Source: Streptomyces sp. Isolate_45 (GTDB lineage: Bacteria; Actinomycetota; Actinomycetes; Streptomycetales; Streptomycetaceae). From it: DNA of 46,420 nucleotides. Below the pieces are notes generated by a model that saw only the letters and a program-made list of their open reading frames with translations, did not search any database and was not told the DNA's origin. The stretch's first letter is position 1. Every line of letters begins with the position of its first letter. Shown here one piece after another: positions 8,014-16,673 of this stretch. Where the stretch lies: contig NZ_JANFAK020000058.1 in NCBI RefSeq assembly GCF_024721315.2, positions 1 to 46,420 of the forward strand, read 5' to 3'. The position numbers and the translations under genes were made by a program.

Positions 8014-8019
8014 ATTATG
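8014..8019 (-). promoter_or_regulatory. Possible -10 box for the 162-aa gene
   Basis: CATAAT on the minus strand matches five of six TATAAT positions and lies 66 bp before the start codon. No matching -35 hexamer is evident. The rest of the 7949-8196 gap holds the inverted repeat at 7973 and the direct repeats at 8140-8201. Confidence 0.35.
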
Positions 8020-8139
8020 ACGCGGGTTGCGTTACTCCGCGGTAGTGAGGCGGGTCACACGGCGATCGCGCGTGCGCCCGGCGCGCGGCGGTGGGCTCAT
8101 CCGTTGATCGTCCGGCCGCACCGGACGAAGCCTCCGACC

Positions 8140-8201
8140 GGCCGCGGATCGGCGCGCCGGCGGATCAGCGGGGCCGCGGATCGGCGCGCCGGCGGATCAG
8201 C
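8140..8201. repeat. Two perfect 30-bp direct repeats at the 3' end of the FAD-oxidoreductase gene
   Basis: Bases 8140-8169 and 8172-8201 are identical over 30 bp with a 2-bp linker. The unit begins GGCCGCGGATC and ends GGCGGATCAGC. The right copy includes the stop codon of the oxidoreductase (TGA, 8197-8199 on the minus strand); the left copy lies just downstream. Each unit contains the palindrome CGGCGCGCCG and could fold, so the pair may act as a duplicated transcription end. Confidence 0.8.
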
Positions 8202-9615
8202 TGTCGAACCCGAGGCCCAGTCGGTCCAGCGTCCTGAGCCAGAGGTTCCGGTGCCCGCCCTTGGCGTCCGCGCGGGCCAGCGACCACTTCGTGAGGGTGA
8301 TCCCGGTCCAGGCGAAGGGCTCCGGCGGGAACGGCATCGGCTTGGAGCGCACCATCTCCAGCCGGGTGCGTTCGGTGGGGACGCCGTCCAGCAGGTCGAG
8401 CATCACGTCCGCGCCGAAGCGGGTGGCGCCCACCCCCAGGCCGGTGTACCCGGCCGCGTAGGCGACCTTCCCGGAGTGCGCGGTGCCGAAGAAGGCGGAG
8501 AAGCGCGAGCAGGTGTCGATGGCGCCGCCCCAGGCGTGGCTGAATCTGACCCCTTCCAGCTGCGGGAAGGCGGTGAAGAAGTGCTCCGCGAGCTTGAGGT
8601 AGGTCTCGGGGCGGTGGTCGTACTCGGAGTCCAGCTTGCCCCGGTAGGGGTAGATCGCGTCGTAGCCGCCCCACAGGATCCGGTGGTCCCGGGTGATCCG
8701 GAAGTAGTGGAACTGGTTGGCGCTGTCACCCAGCCCCTGCCGGTTGCGCCAGCCGATGGCGGCGAGCTGCTCCTCCGTCAGGGGCTCGGTCATCAGCGCG
8801 TAGTCGTACACCGGGACCGTGAACGGCCGGATCCGCTTGACCAGCGACGGGAAGATGTTGGTGCCGAGCGCGACCCGGCGCGCGAGGATCACCCCGTACG
8901 GGGTCTCCACGGTCATCCCGGCCCCGGCCGGTGCCATCCTCAGGCCGCGGGTGTTCTCGTAGATCCGTACGCCGAGGTCCAGGCAGGCCCGCTTGAGGCC
9001 CCAGGCCAGCTTCGCCGGGTTGAGCATGGCGACGCCGTCGCGGTCCCACAGGCCGGCGAGGAAGGTGGGCGAGTCGACCTCGGCCCGCAGGGCGTCGCCT
9101 TCCAGCCATTCGGAGCCGTCGCCGAGGCCGAGGCGGCGGGCCTCCTCGTGGAGCTCGCGCAGTTCCTCGACCTGGTGCGGTTCGGTCGCCACGTCGATCT
9201 CGCCGGTGCGCTCGAAGTCGCAGTCGATGCCGTAGCGGGCGACGGCCTCCTCGATGGCGTCGAGGTTGCGGGCGCCCATCTCCTCCAACTTGGCGAGGTC
9301 CTTGGGCCAGCGGGCCAGCCCGTTGGCGAAGCCGTGCGTGAGGGAGGCGGCACAGAAGCCGCCGTTGCGCCCGGAGGCGGCCCAGCCCGCCTCCCTGCTC
9401 TCGATCAGGACGACGTCCCGGCCGGGGTCGCGCTCCTTGGCGAGCAGCGCGGTCCACAGACCGCTGTAGCCGCCGCCGATGACGAGCAGGTCGCAGCGCT
9501 CGTCGGAGGTGAGGGCGGGCTGTGGGGCGGGCTTGCCGGGGTCGTCGAGCCAGTACGAGACGGGCTTCGCTTCGGAAAGTGAGTTCGCGACACTACGCAT
9601 GGCGACTGGGGCCAT
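8197..9615 (-). CDS. FAD-dependent oxidoreductase, PuuB/OrdL-like (472 aa)
   Basis: A DAO-family flavoenzyme. The N-terminal dinucleotide-binding motif VIGGGYSGLWTA is near residues 40-50, followed by SGRNGGFCAA, characteristic of PuuB/OrdL-type amine oxidases. A C-terminal FAD-contact region reads GYTGLGVGATRFGAD. The closest known activities are gamma-glutamylputrescine oxidase and related polyamine or amino-acid oxidases, which make an aldehyde, ammonia and H2O2. It is the last gene of the pot operon, 23 bp after potC, which supports a role in polyamine breakdown. ATG 9615 is preferred because GGGAG lies upstream; ATG 9600 is the alternative. The 3' end is duplicated (8140-8201). Confidence 0.85.
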   Translation of the reverse strand: MAPVAMRSVANSLSEAKPVSYWLDDPGKPAPQPALTSDERCDLLVIGGGYSGLWTALLAKERDPGRDVVLIESREAGWAASGRNGGFCAASLTHGFANGLARWPKDLAKLEEMGARNLDAIEEAVARYGIDCDFERTGEIDVATEPHQVEELRELHEEARRLGLGDGSEWLEGDALRAEVDSPTFLAGLWDRDGVAMLNPAKLAWGLKRACLDLGVRIYENTRGLRMAPAGAGMTVETPYGVILARRVALGTNIFPSLVKRIRPFTVPVYDYALMTEPLTEEQLAAIGWRNRQGLGDSANQFHYFRITRDHRILWGGYDAIYPYRGKLDSEYDHRPETYLKLAEHFFTAFPQLEGVRFSHAWGGAIDTCSRFSAFFGTAHSGKVAYAAGYTGLGVGATRFGADVMLDLLDGVPTERTRLEMVRSKPMPFPPEPFAWTGITLTKWSLARADAKGGHRNLWLRTLDRLGLGFDS

Positions 9616-9638
9616 GTCTTCCAACTCCCTACAGGGGT

Positions 9639-10445
9639 CTACTTCGGTTGCGCCTTCTTGCGGCGGTTGCCGACCATCTGGCCGGCGAGGACCACCAGCA
9701 CCGCGATGACGAACATCGCCGTGCCGATGACGTTGATCTGCACGGGCGTGCCGCGCTGGGCCGATCCCCACACGAACATGGGGAAGGTGACGGTGTTGCC
9801 CGAGTTGAAGTTGGTGATGATGAAGTCGTCGAACGAGAGCGCGAAGGAGAGCAGCGCTCCCGCCGCGATGCCGGGCGCCGCGATGGGCAGCGTGACCCTC
9901 AGGAACGTCTGCACCGGGCCCGCGTAGAGGTCTCGGGCGGCTTCCTCCAGGCGCGGATCCATCGACAGCACGCGCGCCTTGACGGCGGCGACGACGAAGC
10001 TCAGGCAGAACATGACGTGGGCGATCAGGATGGTCCAGAAGCCCAGGCGGATGCCCATGTTCAGGAAGAGCGCGAGCAGTGAGGCGGCCATCACGATCTC
10101 CGGCATGGCCATCGGCAGGAAGATCAGCGAGTTGACCGCGCCGCGCGCCCGGAACCGGTAGCGCACGAGCGCGAAGGCTATGGCGGTGCCGAGGACGGTC
10201 GCGCCGATGGTGGCCCACAGGGCGATCTGGAGGGACAGTGCCAGGGAGCCGCACAGGTCGGCGACCCCGCAGGGGTCCTTCCAGGCGTCGAGCGAGAACT
10301 CCTGCCAGGAGTAGTTGAACCGGCCGGTGGGGTTGTTGAAGGAGAACAGCGTGACGACGAGGTTCGGCAGGATCAGGTAGGAGAGCGTGCACAGTCCCGC
10401 GATGACGACGAGATGACGGCGCAGCCAGGCCAGGGGCTTGTTCAT
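9639..10445 (-). CDS. potC: Polyamine ABC transporter permease PotC
   Basis: The 268-residue inner-membrane permease has about six transmembrane segments and the permease-ATPase contact loop EEAARDLYAGPVQTFLRVTLP, which includes the conserved EAA motif. Family members pair with PotB to move putrescine or spermidine inward. The start overlaps the potB stop as TGATG, implying coupled translation. The start was set at this ATG because the open frame further upstream lies inside potB. Confidence 0.92.
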   Translation of the reverse strand: MNKPLAWLRRHLVVIAGLCTLSYLILPNLVVTLFSFNNPTGRFNYSWQEFSLDAWKDPCGVADLCGSLALSLQIALWATIGATVLGTAIAFALVRYRFRARGAVNSLIFLPMAMPEIVMAASLLALFLNMGIRLGFWTILIAHVMFCLSFVVAAVKARVLSMDPRLEEAARDLYAGPVQTFLRVTLPIAAPGIAAGALLSFALSFDDFIITNFNSGNTVTFPMFVWGSAQRGTPVQINVIGTAMFVIAVLVVLAGQMVGNRRKKAQPK

Positions 10446-11380
10446 CAGACCAGGTCCTCCGTTCCCGCTCGGCGGATGTAGATGGTCACCATGATCAGCA
10501 CGATGGCCATGAGGATGAAGGACAGCGCGGCCGCCGTGGGGTAGTCGAGGATCCGCAGGTACTGCGACTGGATGACGTTGCCGATCATCCGGGTGTCCGT
10601 GGAGCCGAGCAGTTCGGCGTTCACGTAGTCGCCGCTCGCCGGGATGAAGGTCAGCAGGGTCCCGGAGACGACGCCGGGCATCGACAGCGGGAAGGTCACC
10701 TTGCGGAACACCGTGGCCGGACGGGCGTACAGGTCGCCGGCGGCCTCGTGGAGGCGGGTGTCGATGCGCTCCAGCGAGGTGTACAGCGGCAGGATCATGA
10801 ACGGCAGGAAGTTGTACGTCAGGCCGCAGACGACGGCGAGCGGGGTGGCGAGGACCCGCTCCCCCTCGGTCATGCCGAGCCAACTGGTGACGTCGAGGAA
10901 GCCGATGCCGTTGAGGACGGCGACCACGGGTCCGCCGTCGGCCAGGATCGTCTTCCAGGCCAGGGTGCGGATCAGGAAGCTGGTGAAGAACGGGGCGATG
11001 ACGAGCACCAGCAGGAGCCCCCGCCAGCGGCCGGCCTTGAAGGCGATCAGGTAGGCCAGCGGGTATCCGAGCAGCAGGCACAGCGCCGTCGCGGTGCCCG
11101 CGTACAGCAGGGAGCGCAGGAACTGCGGGTAGTACTCGGTGAAGGCGTCCCAGTACGTCCGGAAGTGCCAGGTGACCTCGAAGCCCTCTTCGAGGGAGCC
11201 GGTCTGCACGGAGGTGGAGGCCTGGTAGACCATCGGCAGCACGAAGAAGACGAGCAGCCACAGGATGCCGGGGAGCAGCAGCCAGTACGGGATCAGTCGC
11301 TTGCGCAGCGACGGCTTGTGCACCGGCGGTTCCGGTGCGACCGGGGCGGGCGCCTGGGTCGGCGCGGTGGTGGCGCTCAC
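10445..11380 (-). CDS. potB: Polyamine ABC transporter permease PotB
   Basis: The 311-residue permease has a ~35-residue Ala/Pro-rich cytoplasmic N-terminus and then about six membrane segments. The EAA loop reads HEAAGDLYARPATVFRKVTFP. It forms the membrane channel with PotC and is driven by PotA. The GTG start at 11378-11380 overlaps the potA stop by 4 bp (GTGA) and has GAGGAG just upstream, a typical coupled start. Confidence 0.92.
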   Translation of the reverse strand: MSATTAPTQAPAPVAPEPPVHKPSLRKRLIPYWLLLPGILWLLVFFVLPMVYQASTSVQTGSLEEGFEVTWHFRTYWDAFTEYYPQFLRSLLYAGTATALCLLLGYPLAYLIAFKAGRWRGLLLVLVIAPFFTSFLIRTLAWKTILADGGPVVAVLNGIGFLDVTSWLGMTEGERVLATPLAVVCGLTYNFLPFMILPLYTSLERIDTRLHEAAGDLYARPATVFRKVTFPLSMPGVVSGTLLTFIPASGDYVNAELLGSTDTRMIGNVIQSQYLRILDYPTAAALSFILMAIVLIMVTIYIRRAGTEDLV

Positions 11381-12546
11381 GCGCTCTCCTCGGCGGTCTC
11401 GACGCCCGCGTCGCCCATCGTCCCCGCGAGCATGGACTGGGCGGCGTCCAGTCCGAAGGTGTGCTCCGGGTTCCAGTGGAGGACGACTTCGGCGCCGGGG
11501 ACCAGGCGGGCGTCGCGTTCGATGTTCTGCGCGTACACCTCCAGTTCCGGGCAGACCGGGCTGTCGATGACGTACTGGGTGGAGACGCCTATGAAGGAGG
11601 AGTCCGCTATGCGGCCGGTGATGGTGTTGCGGCCCGCGGCGATGGTGTGCTCCTCGTCCGCGTGGACCAGGGAGATCTTCTCCGGGCGCACGCCGACCAG
11701 GAGTTTTCCGCCCGCGCGGGGCGTGGTCGAACATCGTGCGGCGGGCAGCCTGAGCCGGGTGCCTGCCGAGCTGACGGTGACGTCGGCGGAACCCGCCTCC
11801 AGCACTTCCGCCTCGATGAGGTTGGAGGTGCCGAGGAAGTTGGCGACGAAGGTGGTCCGCGGGTTCTCGTAGAGCTCGGCGGGGGCGCCCAACTGCTCGA
11901 CGCGGCCGCCGTTCATCACGGCGACCGTGTCGGCCATGGTCATGGCCTCCTCCTGGTCGTGCGTGACGTGGACGAAGGTGATGCCGACCTCGGTCTGGAT
12001 GCGCTTGAGCTCCAACTGCATCTGGCGGCGCAGCTTGAGGTCGAGGGCTCCGAGCGGCTCGTCGAGGAGGAGGACCTGCGGGTGGTTGATGAGGGCCCGT
12101 CCGACGGCGACGCGCTGCTGCTGGCCACCGGAGAGCTGGTGGGGCTTGCGCTGCGCGAACTGGCCGAGCTGGACGAGCTCCAGCATGTCGTCGACCTGCT
12201 TCTTGACGGACTTGACGCCCCGGCGGCGCAGTCCGAACGCGACGTTCTCGAAGATGTTGAGGTGCGGGAACAGCGCGTAGCTCTGGAAGACCGTGTTGAC
12301 CGGGCGCTTGTACGGCGGCAGGTGCGTGACCTCGCGTTCGCCGAGGCTGACCGTGCCGGTGGAGGGCTCCTCCAGGCCGGCGATCATGCGCAGGGTGGTG
12401 GTCTTCCCGCAGCCCGAGGCGCCGAGCAGGGCGAAGAAGGAGCCCTGGGGGATGGTGAGGTCCAGCGGGTGCACTGCGGTGAAGGATCCGTAGTGCTTGC
12501 TGATACCGGCGAGGCGGACGTCCCCGCTCGCGGTCTTGTCAGTCAT
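11377..12546 (-). CDS. potA: Polyamine ABC transporter ATPase PotA
   Basis: In this 389-residue protein, Walker A is GASGCGKTT, the Q-loop VFQSYALFPH, the signature LSGGQQQRVAVGRAL, Walker B VLLLDEPLGAL and the switch histidine VTHD. A C-terminal TOBE-like regulatory domain of about 130 residues follows, as in PotA/CUT1-type importers. It energises PotBC in the cytoplasm. It follows potD by 83 bp on the same strand and overlaps potB by 4 bp. Confidence 0.94.
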   Translation of the reverse strand: MTDKTASGDVRLAGISKHYGSFTAVHPLDLTIPQGSFFALLGASGCGKTTTLRMIAGLEEPSTGTVSLGEREVTHLPPYKRPVNTVFQSYALFPHLNIFENVAFGLRRRGVKSVKKQVDDMLELVQLGQFAQRKPHQLSGGQQQRVAVGRALINHPQVLLLDEPLGALDLKLRRQMQLELKRIQTEVGITFVHVTHDQEEAMTMADTVAVMNGGRVEQLGAPAELYENPRTTFVANFLGTSNLIEAEVLEAGSADVTVSSAGTRLRLPAARCSTTPRAGGKLLVGVRPEKISLVHADEEHTIAAGRNTITGRIADSSFIGVSTQYVIDSPVCPELEVYAQNIERDARLVPGAEVVLHWNPEHTFGLDAAQSMLAGTMGDAGVETAEESA

Positions 12547-12629
12547 GGGCCTGGGCCTTCGGTGGTCTCGTCGGAAGGGGCGGGAGGCACGGGTGCGGGA
12601 GGCGGTGCACCGTGCGGGAGGCGGATCCG

Positions 12630-13880
12630 TCAGGCGCCGATGAGCTTGGCGAACTTCTCCTCGTACGCGGTCTCTTCCTCGCTCGTCAGGGAGCGGAAGG
12701 CGTGGGCCTTGGCGGCCATCGCCTTGTCCGGGACGATCAGCGGGTTGTCCGCGAGCGCGGGATCGATCTTCGCGAGCTCTTCCTTGACGCCTTCGACCGG
12801 GCAGACGTAGCTGATGAAGGCGGCGAGCTGGGCGGCGATCGTGGGCTCGTAGTAGAAGTCGATGAGCTTCTCGGCGTTGGTCTTGTGCCGGGCCTTGGCG
12901 GGGACCAACAGGTTGTCGCTGGAGGTGATGTATCCGGGGGCCGGGATGGCGTACTTGATGTCCGGGTTGCCGGCCTGGAGCTGGATGACGTCGCCCGCCC
13001 AGGCGAGGCAGGCGGCGAGGTCGCCCTTGTCGAGGTCGGCGGTGTAGTCGTTGCCGGTGAAGCGGCGAATCTGCTTGGTGTCCACGCCCTTCTGGAGCCG
13101 GCCTATCGCCCCGTCGAAGTCGGCGGTGGTGAACTTCGCCGGGTCCTTGCCCTGGTCGAGGAGGGTCATGCCGACGCTGTCGCGCATCTCGGTGAGGAAG
13201 CCGACGCGGCCCTTGAGGGTGGGGTCGTCCAGCATCTGCGTGACGGAGTCGACCGTCTTGCCGTCGGTGGCCTTGGAGTTGTAGGCGATGACGGTGTCGA
13301 TGCCGGTCCACGGGTAGCTGTAGGAGCGGCCCGGGTCCCAGTCGGGGCCGCGGAACTGCGGGATCAGGTTGGCGTAGGCGTGCGGCAGGTTCGCCGGGTC
13401 GAGCTTCTGCGCCCAGCCGAGGCGGATGATGCGGGCGGCGAGCCAGTCGGTGACGACGATGAGGTCACGGCCGGTGTCCTGACCCGCGGCCAGTTGCGGG
13501 CGGACCTTGCCGAAGAACTCGACGTTGTCGTTGATGTCCTCGGTGTACTTGACCTTGATTCCGGTGCGCTTGGTGAACTCGCCCAGGGTCGGACGGCTCT
13601 TCTCGTCGTCGCTGGTGTCCATGTACTCGGTCCAGTTGGAGAAGTTGAGCTCCTTCTCCTGTGCCGAGCGGTCGTCGGAGGCCGCGGCCGTGTCGCCCTC
13701 CCGCTTGGCGGGCGGGATCCCGCAGGCGGTGAGGGCGGACAGGCCTCCGAGGGTGAGCGCGCCGACTCCGGACGCGCGCAGCAGGGAGCGGCGGGTCAGG
13801 GCGCCGCGCCCGCTGGTCAGACTGCGTCGCATCGCGGCGAGTTGCGCCGCCGAGAGACGGTCGGGCTCGAACTGCTCCAT
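12630..13880 (-). CDS. potD: Polyamine-binding lipoprotein PotD (first copy)
   Basis: The 416-residue protein has a twin-arginine signal (TRRSLLRASG) followed by a hydrophobic stretch and the lipobox LTAC, predicting a Tat-exported lipoprotein. The mature part matches PotD/PotF binding proteins, with FSNWTEYMD at the start and RRFTGNDYTADLDKGD, YSYPWTGIDTVIAYN and WAGDVIQLQ further on. The ligand is probably putrescine or spermidine. The start at 13880 has AAAGGG upstream; an upstream extension to 13988 is open but lacks a ribosome-binding site and would bury the signal peptide. It is 50 bp downstream of the aldehyde dehydrogenase gene. Confidence 0.92.
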   Translation of the reverse strand: MEQFEPDRLSAAQLAAMRRSLTSGRGALTRRSLLRASGVGALTLGGLSALTACGIPPAKREGDTAAASDDRSAQEKELNFSNWTEYMDTSDDEKSRPTLGEFTKRTGIKVKYTEDINDNVEFFGKVRPQLAAGQDTGRDLIVVTDWLAARIIRLGWAQKLDPANLPHAYANLIPQFRGPDWDPGRSYSYPWTGIDTVIAYNSKATDGKTVDSVTQMLDDPTLKGRVGFLTEMRDSVGMTLLDQGKDPAKFTTADFDGAIGRLQKGVDTKQIRRFTGNDYTADLDKGDLAACLAWAGDVIQLQAGNPDIKYAIPAPGYITSSDNLLVPAKARHKTNAEKLIDFYYEPTIAAQLAAFISYVCPVEGVKEELAKIDPALADNPLIVPDKAMAAKAHAFRSLTSEEETAYEEKFAKLIGA

Positions 13881-13929
13881 GCGCGTTGCCCTTTCGGGAT
13901 GGGTGTGCCGCTGGTCAGGCGGTAATCGG

Positions 13930-15444
13930 CTATCGGTCCCCGAAGATCGTGCGGTGCCAGTCCTTCGCGGCGACCGCGGTGTTGTCATACATCACGTGCT
14001 TGACCTGCGTGTACTCCTCGAACGAGTACGAGCTCATGTCCTTGCCGAAACCGCTCGCCTTGTAGCCTCCGTGCGGCATCTCGCTGATGATCGGGATGTG
14101 GTCGTTGACCCAGACGCAGCCCGCTTTCATCTCGCGGGTGGCCCGGTTCGCCCGGTACAGGTCGCGGGTCCAGGCGGACGCGGCGAGCCCGTACGGGGTG
14201 TCGTTGGCCAGGTCGAGGCCCTCGTCGTCGGTGTCGAACGGCAGCACGACCAGGACCGGGCCGAAGATCTCGGACTGGACGACCTCGCTGTCCTGCGCGG
14301 CGCCGGTGATCAGCGTCGGCCGGTAGTACGCGCCGTCGGCGAGTGCACCGACCGGGATCTCGCCGCCGGTGACGACGGTGGCGTACGCGCGGGCCCGCTC
14401 CACGAAGGCGGCGACCCGGTCGCGCTGGGCGTGCGAGACCAGCGGGCCGAGGTCGGTGCCGGGCGCGAAGGGGTCGCCCAGGCGGACGGTCTCCATCAGC
14501 TCGGCGACCCGGGCGACGAAGGCGTCGTGCAGCGGGCGCTGGACATAGGCGCGGGTGGCCGCGGTGCAGTCCTGGCCGGTGTTGATGAGCGAGGCGGCGA
14601 CCGCTCCGTGGGCCGCGGCCTCCAGGTCGGCGTCGTCGAAGACGAGGAACGGCGCCTTGCCGCCGAGCTCCAGGTGGAGCCGCTTGACGGTGGCGGTGGC
14701 GATCTCCGCGACCCGCTTGCCGACGCCGGTGGATCCGGTGAAGGAGGTCATGACCACGTCGGGGTGGCCGACCAGGTGCTCGCCCGCGTCCCGTCCGGCC
14801 CCGGTGACGATGTTGATCACACCGTCGGGCAGGCCCGCCTCCTTCGCCGCCTGCGCGAACATCAGGGAGGTCAGCGGGGTCAGCTCGGCGGGCTTCAGGA
14901 CGATGGTGTTGCCCGCGGCGATGGCCGGGAGGATCTTCCAGGCGGCCATCTGGAGCGGATAGTTCCAGGGTGCGATGGAGCCGATGACGCCGATGGCCTC
15001 GCGGCGTACGTACGAGGTGTGGTCGCCCGAGTACTCGGCGGCCGCCTGGCCCTGGAGGTGGCGGGCGGCGCCCGCGAAGAAGGCGGTGTTGTCGATGGTC
15101 CCCGGTACGTCGAACTCCGTGGACAGCTTGAGCGGCTTGCCGCACTGCAGTGACTCCGCGTGGGCGAAGTCCTCCGCCTGCGCGGCCAGCACGGCGGCCA
15201 GCCGGTGCAGGGCGTCCGAGCGCTCCCCCGGGGTGGCGCCCGACCACACGGGGAAGGCGCGCTTGGCGGCGGCGACGGCGGCGTCGACGTCCGCCGTGCC
15301 GGCCAGTTCGTAGGTGAGGACGTCCTCACCGGTGGCGGGGTCGACGACGGTGTGCGAACGGCCCGAGGTACCGGACCTGAGCTGCCCGTCGATGTACTGC
15401 GCGCCGTCTGCGAAGCGGTCCTTAACCTGGAAGCGGTTACCCAT
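13930..15444 (-). CDS. Gamma-aminobutyraldehyde dehydrogenase (first copy, 504 aa)
   Basis: This NAD(P)-dependent aldehyde dehydrogenase has catalytic C293 in GQDCTAATR and the general-base glutamate in LELGGKAPFLVF. The Rossmann stretch FTGSTGVGKRVAE and the Asn-containing APWNYPLQMA are also present. Similarity to PatD/Prr and PuuC, plus its place at the head of the pot operon, points to oxidation of 4-aminobutyraldehyde (or gamma-glutamyl-aminobutyraldehyde) to GABA (or its glutamyl form). ATG 15444 is chosen over the adjacent GTG 15447. A promoter and a long-spaced inverted repeat lie just upstream. Its paralogue is at 24443-25882. Confidence 0.9.
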   Translation of the reverse strand: MGNRFQVKDRFADGAQYIDGQLRSGTSGRSHTVVDPATGEDVLTYELAGTADVDAAVAAAKRAFPVWSGATPGERSDALHRLAAVLAAQAEDFAHAESLQCGKPLKLSTEFDVPGTIDNTAFFAGAARHLQGQAAAEYSGDHTSYVRREAIGVIGSIAPWNYPLQMAAWKILPAIAAGNTIVLKPAELTPLTSLMFAQAAKEAGLPDGVINIVTGAGRDAGEHLVGHPDVVMTSFTGSTGVGKRVAEIATATVKRLHLELGGKAPFLVFDDADLEAAAHGAVAASLINTGQDCTAATRAYVQRPLHDAFVARVAELMETVRLGDPFAPGTDLGPLVSHAQRDRVAAFVERARAYATVVTGGEIPVGALADGAYYRPTLITGAAQDSEVVQSEIFGPVLVVLPFDTDDEGLDLANDTPYGLAASAWTRDLYRANRATREMKAGCVWVNDHIPIISEMPHGGYKASGFGKDMSSYSFEEYTQVKHVMYDNTAVAAKDWHRTIFGDR

Positions 15445-15488
15445 CACGCTCTCACGCTCTCCGTAGCTACAGCTCGAATTGAGTGCCG

Positions 15489-15517
15489 ATCCTGGCAGAG
15501 GTGTTCCCCTCCGCCAA
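15489..15517 (-). promoter_or_regulatory. Promoter of the aldehyde dehydrogenase-pot operon
   Basis: On the minus strand, TTGGCG (15512-15517) and CAGGAT (15489-15494) are separated by exactly 17 bp. The start codon lies about 45 bp further on. The inverted repeat 15520-15555 sits directly upstream of the -35, the usual place for an activator site. Confidence 0.45.
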
Positions 15518-15519
15518 GG

Positions 15520-15555
15520 GATTCCGTTGTTGCCTTTTGATTACGCGACGGAATC
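15520..15555. promoter_or_regulatory. Long-spaced inverted repeat, site B, upstream of the pot operon
   Basis: Perfect arms GATTCCGT (15520-15527) and ACGGAATC (15548-15555) are separated by exactly 20 bp. The same layout, TCCGT-N20-ACGGA, occurs at 25981-26018 beside the Lrp/AsnC gene and the second aldehyde dehydrogenase. It lies between the divergent aldehyde dehydrogenase and NADAR genes, 76 bp upstream of the dehydrogenase start. Confidence 0.6.
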
Positions 15556-15626
15556 GGTCGACCATGTGTCGAGGCGCGCCCGAAATCCCGTACGAAGTGT
15601 CAGTGGTGACTGTCAGACTCGCGTGC

Positions 15627-16181
15627 ATGGAGATGGTCGACAAGTTGATCGAGCAGGTCAGGCGCGGTGAGAAGGTCAAGTACCTGCCGTTCTGGGGGCA
15701 CCGGCCGAATCCGGACGGGCGGCTGGGGCCGAGCTGCTTGAGCCAGTGGTGGCCGTCCGCTTTCACTGTGGGTGATGTCCGGTATCCCACCGCCGAGCAC
15801 TGGATGATGGCCGGCAAGGCTCGACTGTTCGCGGACCCGGAGGCGGAGCGGGCCGCGCTGGAGGCCGGGAGCCCCGCGCAGGCGAAGGCGGCCGGGCGGC
15901 TGGTGCGCGGCTTCGACGACGCGGTGTGGGCGCGGGAGCGGTTCGCGCTCGTCGTCGAGGGCAGCGTCCACAAGTTCGGCTCGGACCCGGCCCTGCGCTC
16001 CTACCTGCTGGGCACCGGCACGCGGGTGCTGGTCGAGGCGAGCCCGATGGACCGGATCTGGGGCATCGGCCTCGCGGCCGACGACGAGCGGGCACTGGAT
16101 CCCACGCGCTGGCGCGGGCTGAACCTGTTGGGATTCGCCCTGATGGAGGCCCGGGAGCGGCTGCGCGAAGGCACCGCGTGA
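15627..16181 (+). CDS. NADAR-family protein (N-glycosidase / ADP-ribosylglycohydrolase-like, 184 aa)
   Basis: The family hallmarks are present: LSQWWPSAFTV followed by the YPTAEHWMMAGKARLF stretch with the conserved Glu-His, then a C-terminal WGIGLAADD and NLLGFALMEARERL. NADAR proteins such as YbiA cleave N-glycosidic bonds in riboflavin intermediates. Others remove ADP-ribose from guanine in DNA. Which reaction applies here is not known. The ATG at 15627 is preferred; the frame is open further upstream but crosses the shared regulatory region. There is no clear Shine-Dalgarno sequence, so the message may be leaderless. The gene is coupled to the NUDIX gene by a 4-bp overlap. Confidence 0.85.
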   Translation: MEMVDKLIEQVRRGEKVKYLPFWGHRPNPDGRLGPSCLSQWWPSAFTVGDVRYPTAEHWMMAGKARLFADPEAERAALEAGSPAQAKAAGRLVRGFDDAVWARERFALVVEGSVHKFGSDPALRSYLLGTGTRVLVEASPMDRIWGIGLAADDERALDPTRWRGLNLLGFALMEARERLREGTA

Positions 16182-16597
16182 GCGGGCGGGCGCGGCAGCG
16201 GGTGGCCGCCGTCATCATCCGGGACGGATGCGTCCTGATGGTCCGCGAGCGCGGCAAGGGACCGTCCGGCCTTCACGACGGGCCGGAGTACTGGACCCTG
16301 CCCGGCGGCGGTGTGGAGGCCGGCGAGGACCTGGCGACGGCCGTGCGCCGGGAGGTGGCCGAGGAGACCGGCCTGCGCGCCCTGGAGGTGCGGTACGCGT
16401 ACGAGGCCCCCTATCCCTCGGGGTGGACCTCCTGTTTCCGGGTCGAGGTGGCGCCCGGGGAGCCCCGGCTCGGGGTGGACGGCCACCTGGAGTGCGCGTG
16501 CCCCCGGATGGTCGGGCTCACCTGGATGCCGCTCGCGCGGAGCGCGCCGGACGGCCCCTGGATGGTGCCGACCCTGCTGTCGGCCGTCCCGGACTGA
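16178..16597 (+). CDS. NUDIX hydrolase (139 aa)
   Basis: The GTG start overlaps the NADAR stop (GTGA), which marks coupled translation. The full Nudix box is present at about residues 44-66, in pattern G-x5-E-x7-R-E-V-x-E-E-T-G-L (GVEAGEDLATAVRREVAEE region). Family enzymes cleave nucleoside diphosphates linked to another group, such as ADP-ribose, oxidised nucleotides or NADH. The substrate is unknown, but coupling to a NADAR protein makes ADP-ribose or a flavin-pathway nucleotide attractive. It ends 76 bp before the convergent DUF4190-type gene. Confidence 0.9.
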   Translation: MSGRARQRVAAVIIRDGCVLMVRERGKGPSGLHDGPEYWTLPGGGVEAGEDLATAVRREVAEETGLRALEVRYAYEAPYPSGWTSCFRVEVAPGEPRLGVDGHLECACPRMVGLTWMPLARSAPDGPWMVPTLLSAVPD

Positions 16598-16673
16598 CCC
16601 CGCCCCGCGCGGGCGGGTCGTGCGGGCGCGGTAGGGCCGCGCGGGCGGTCGGGCGGCACGGGGACCGTACCGG

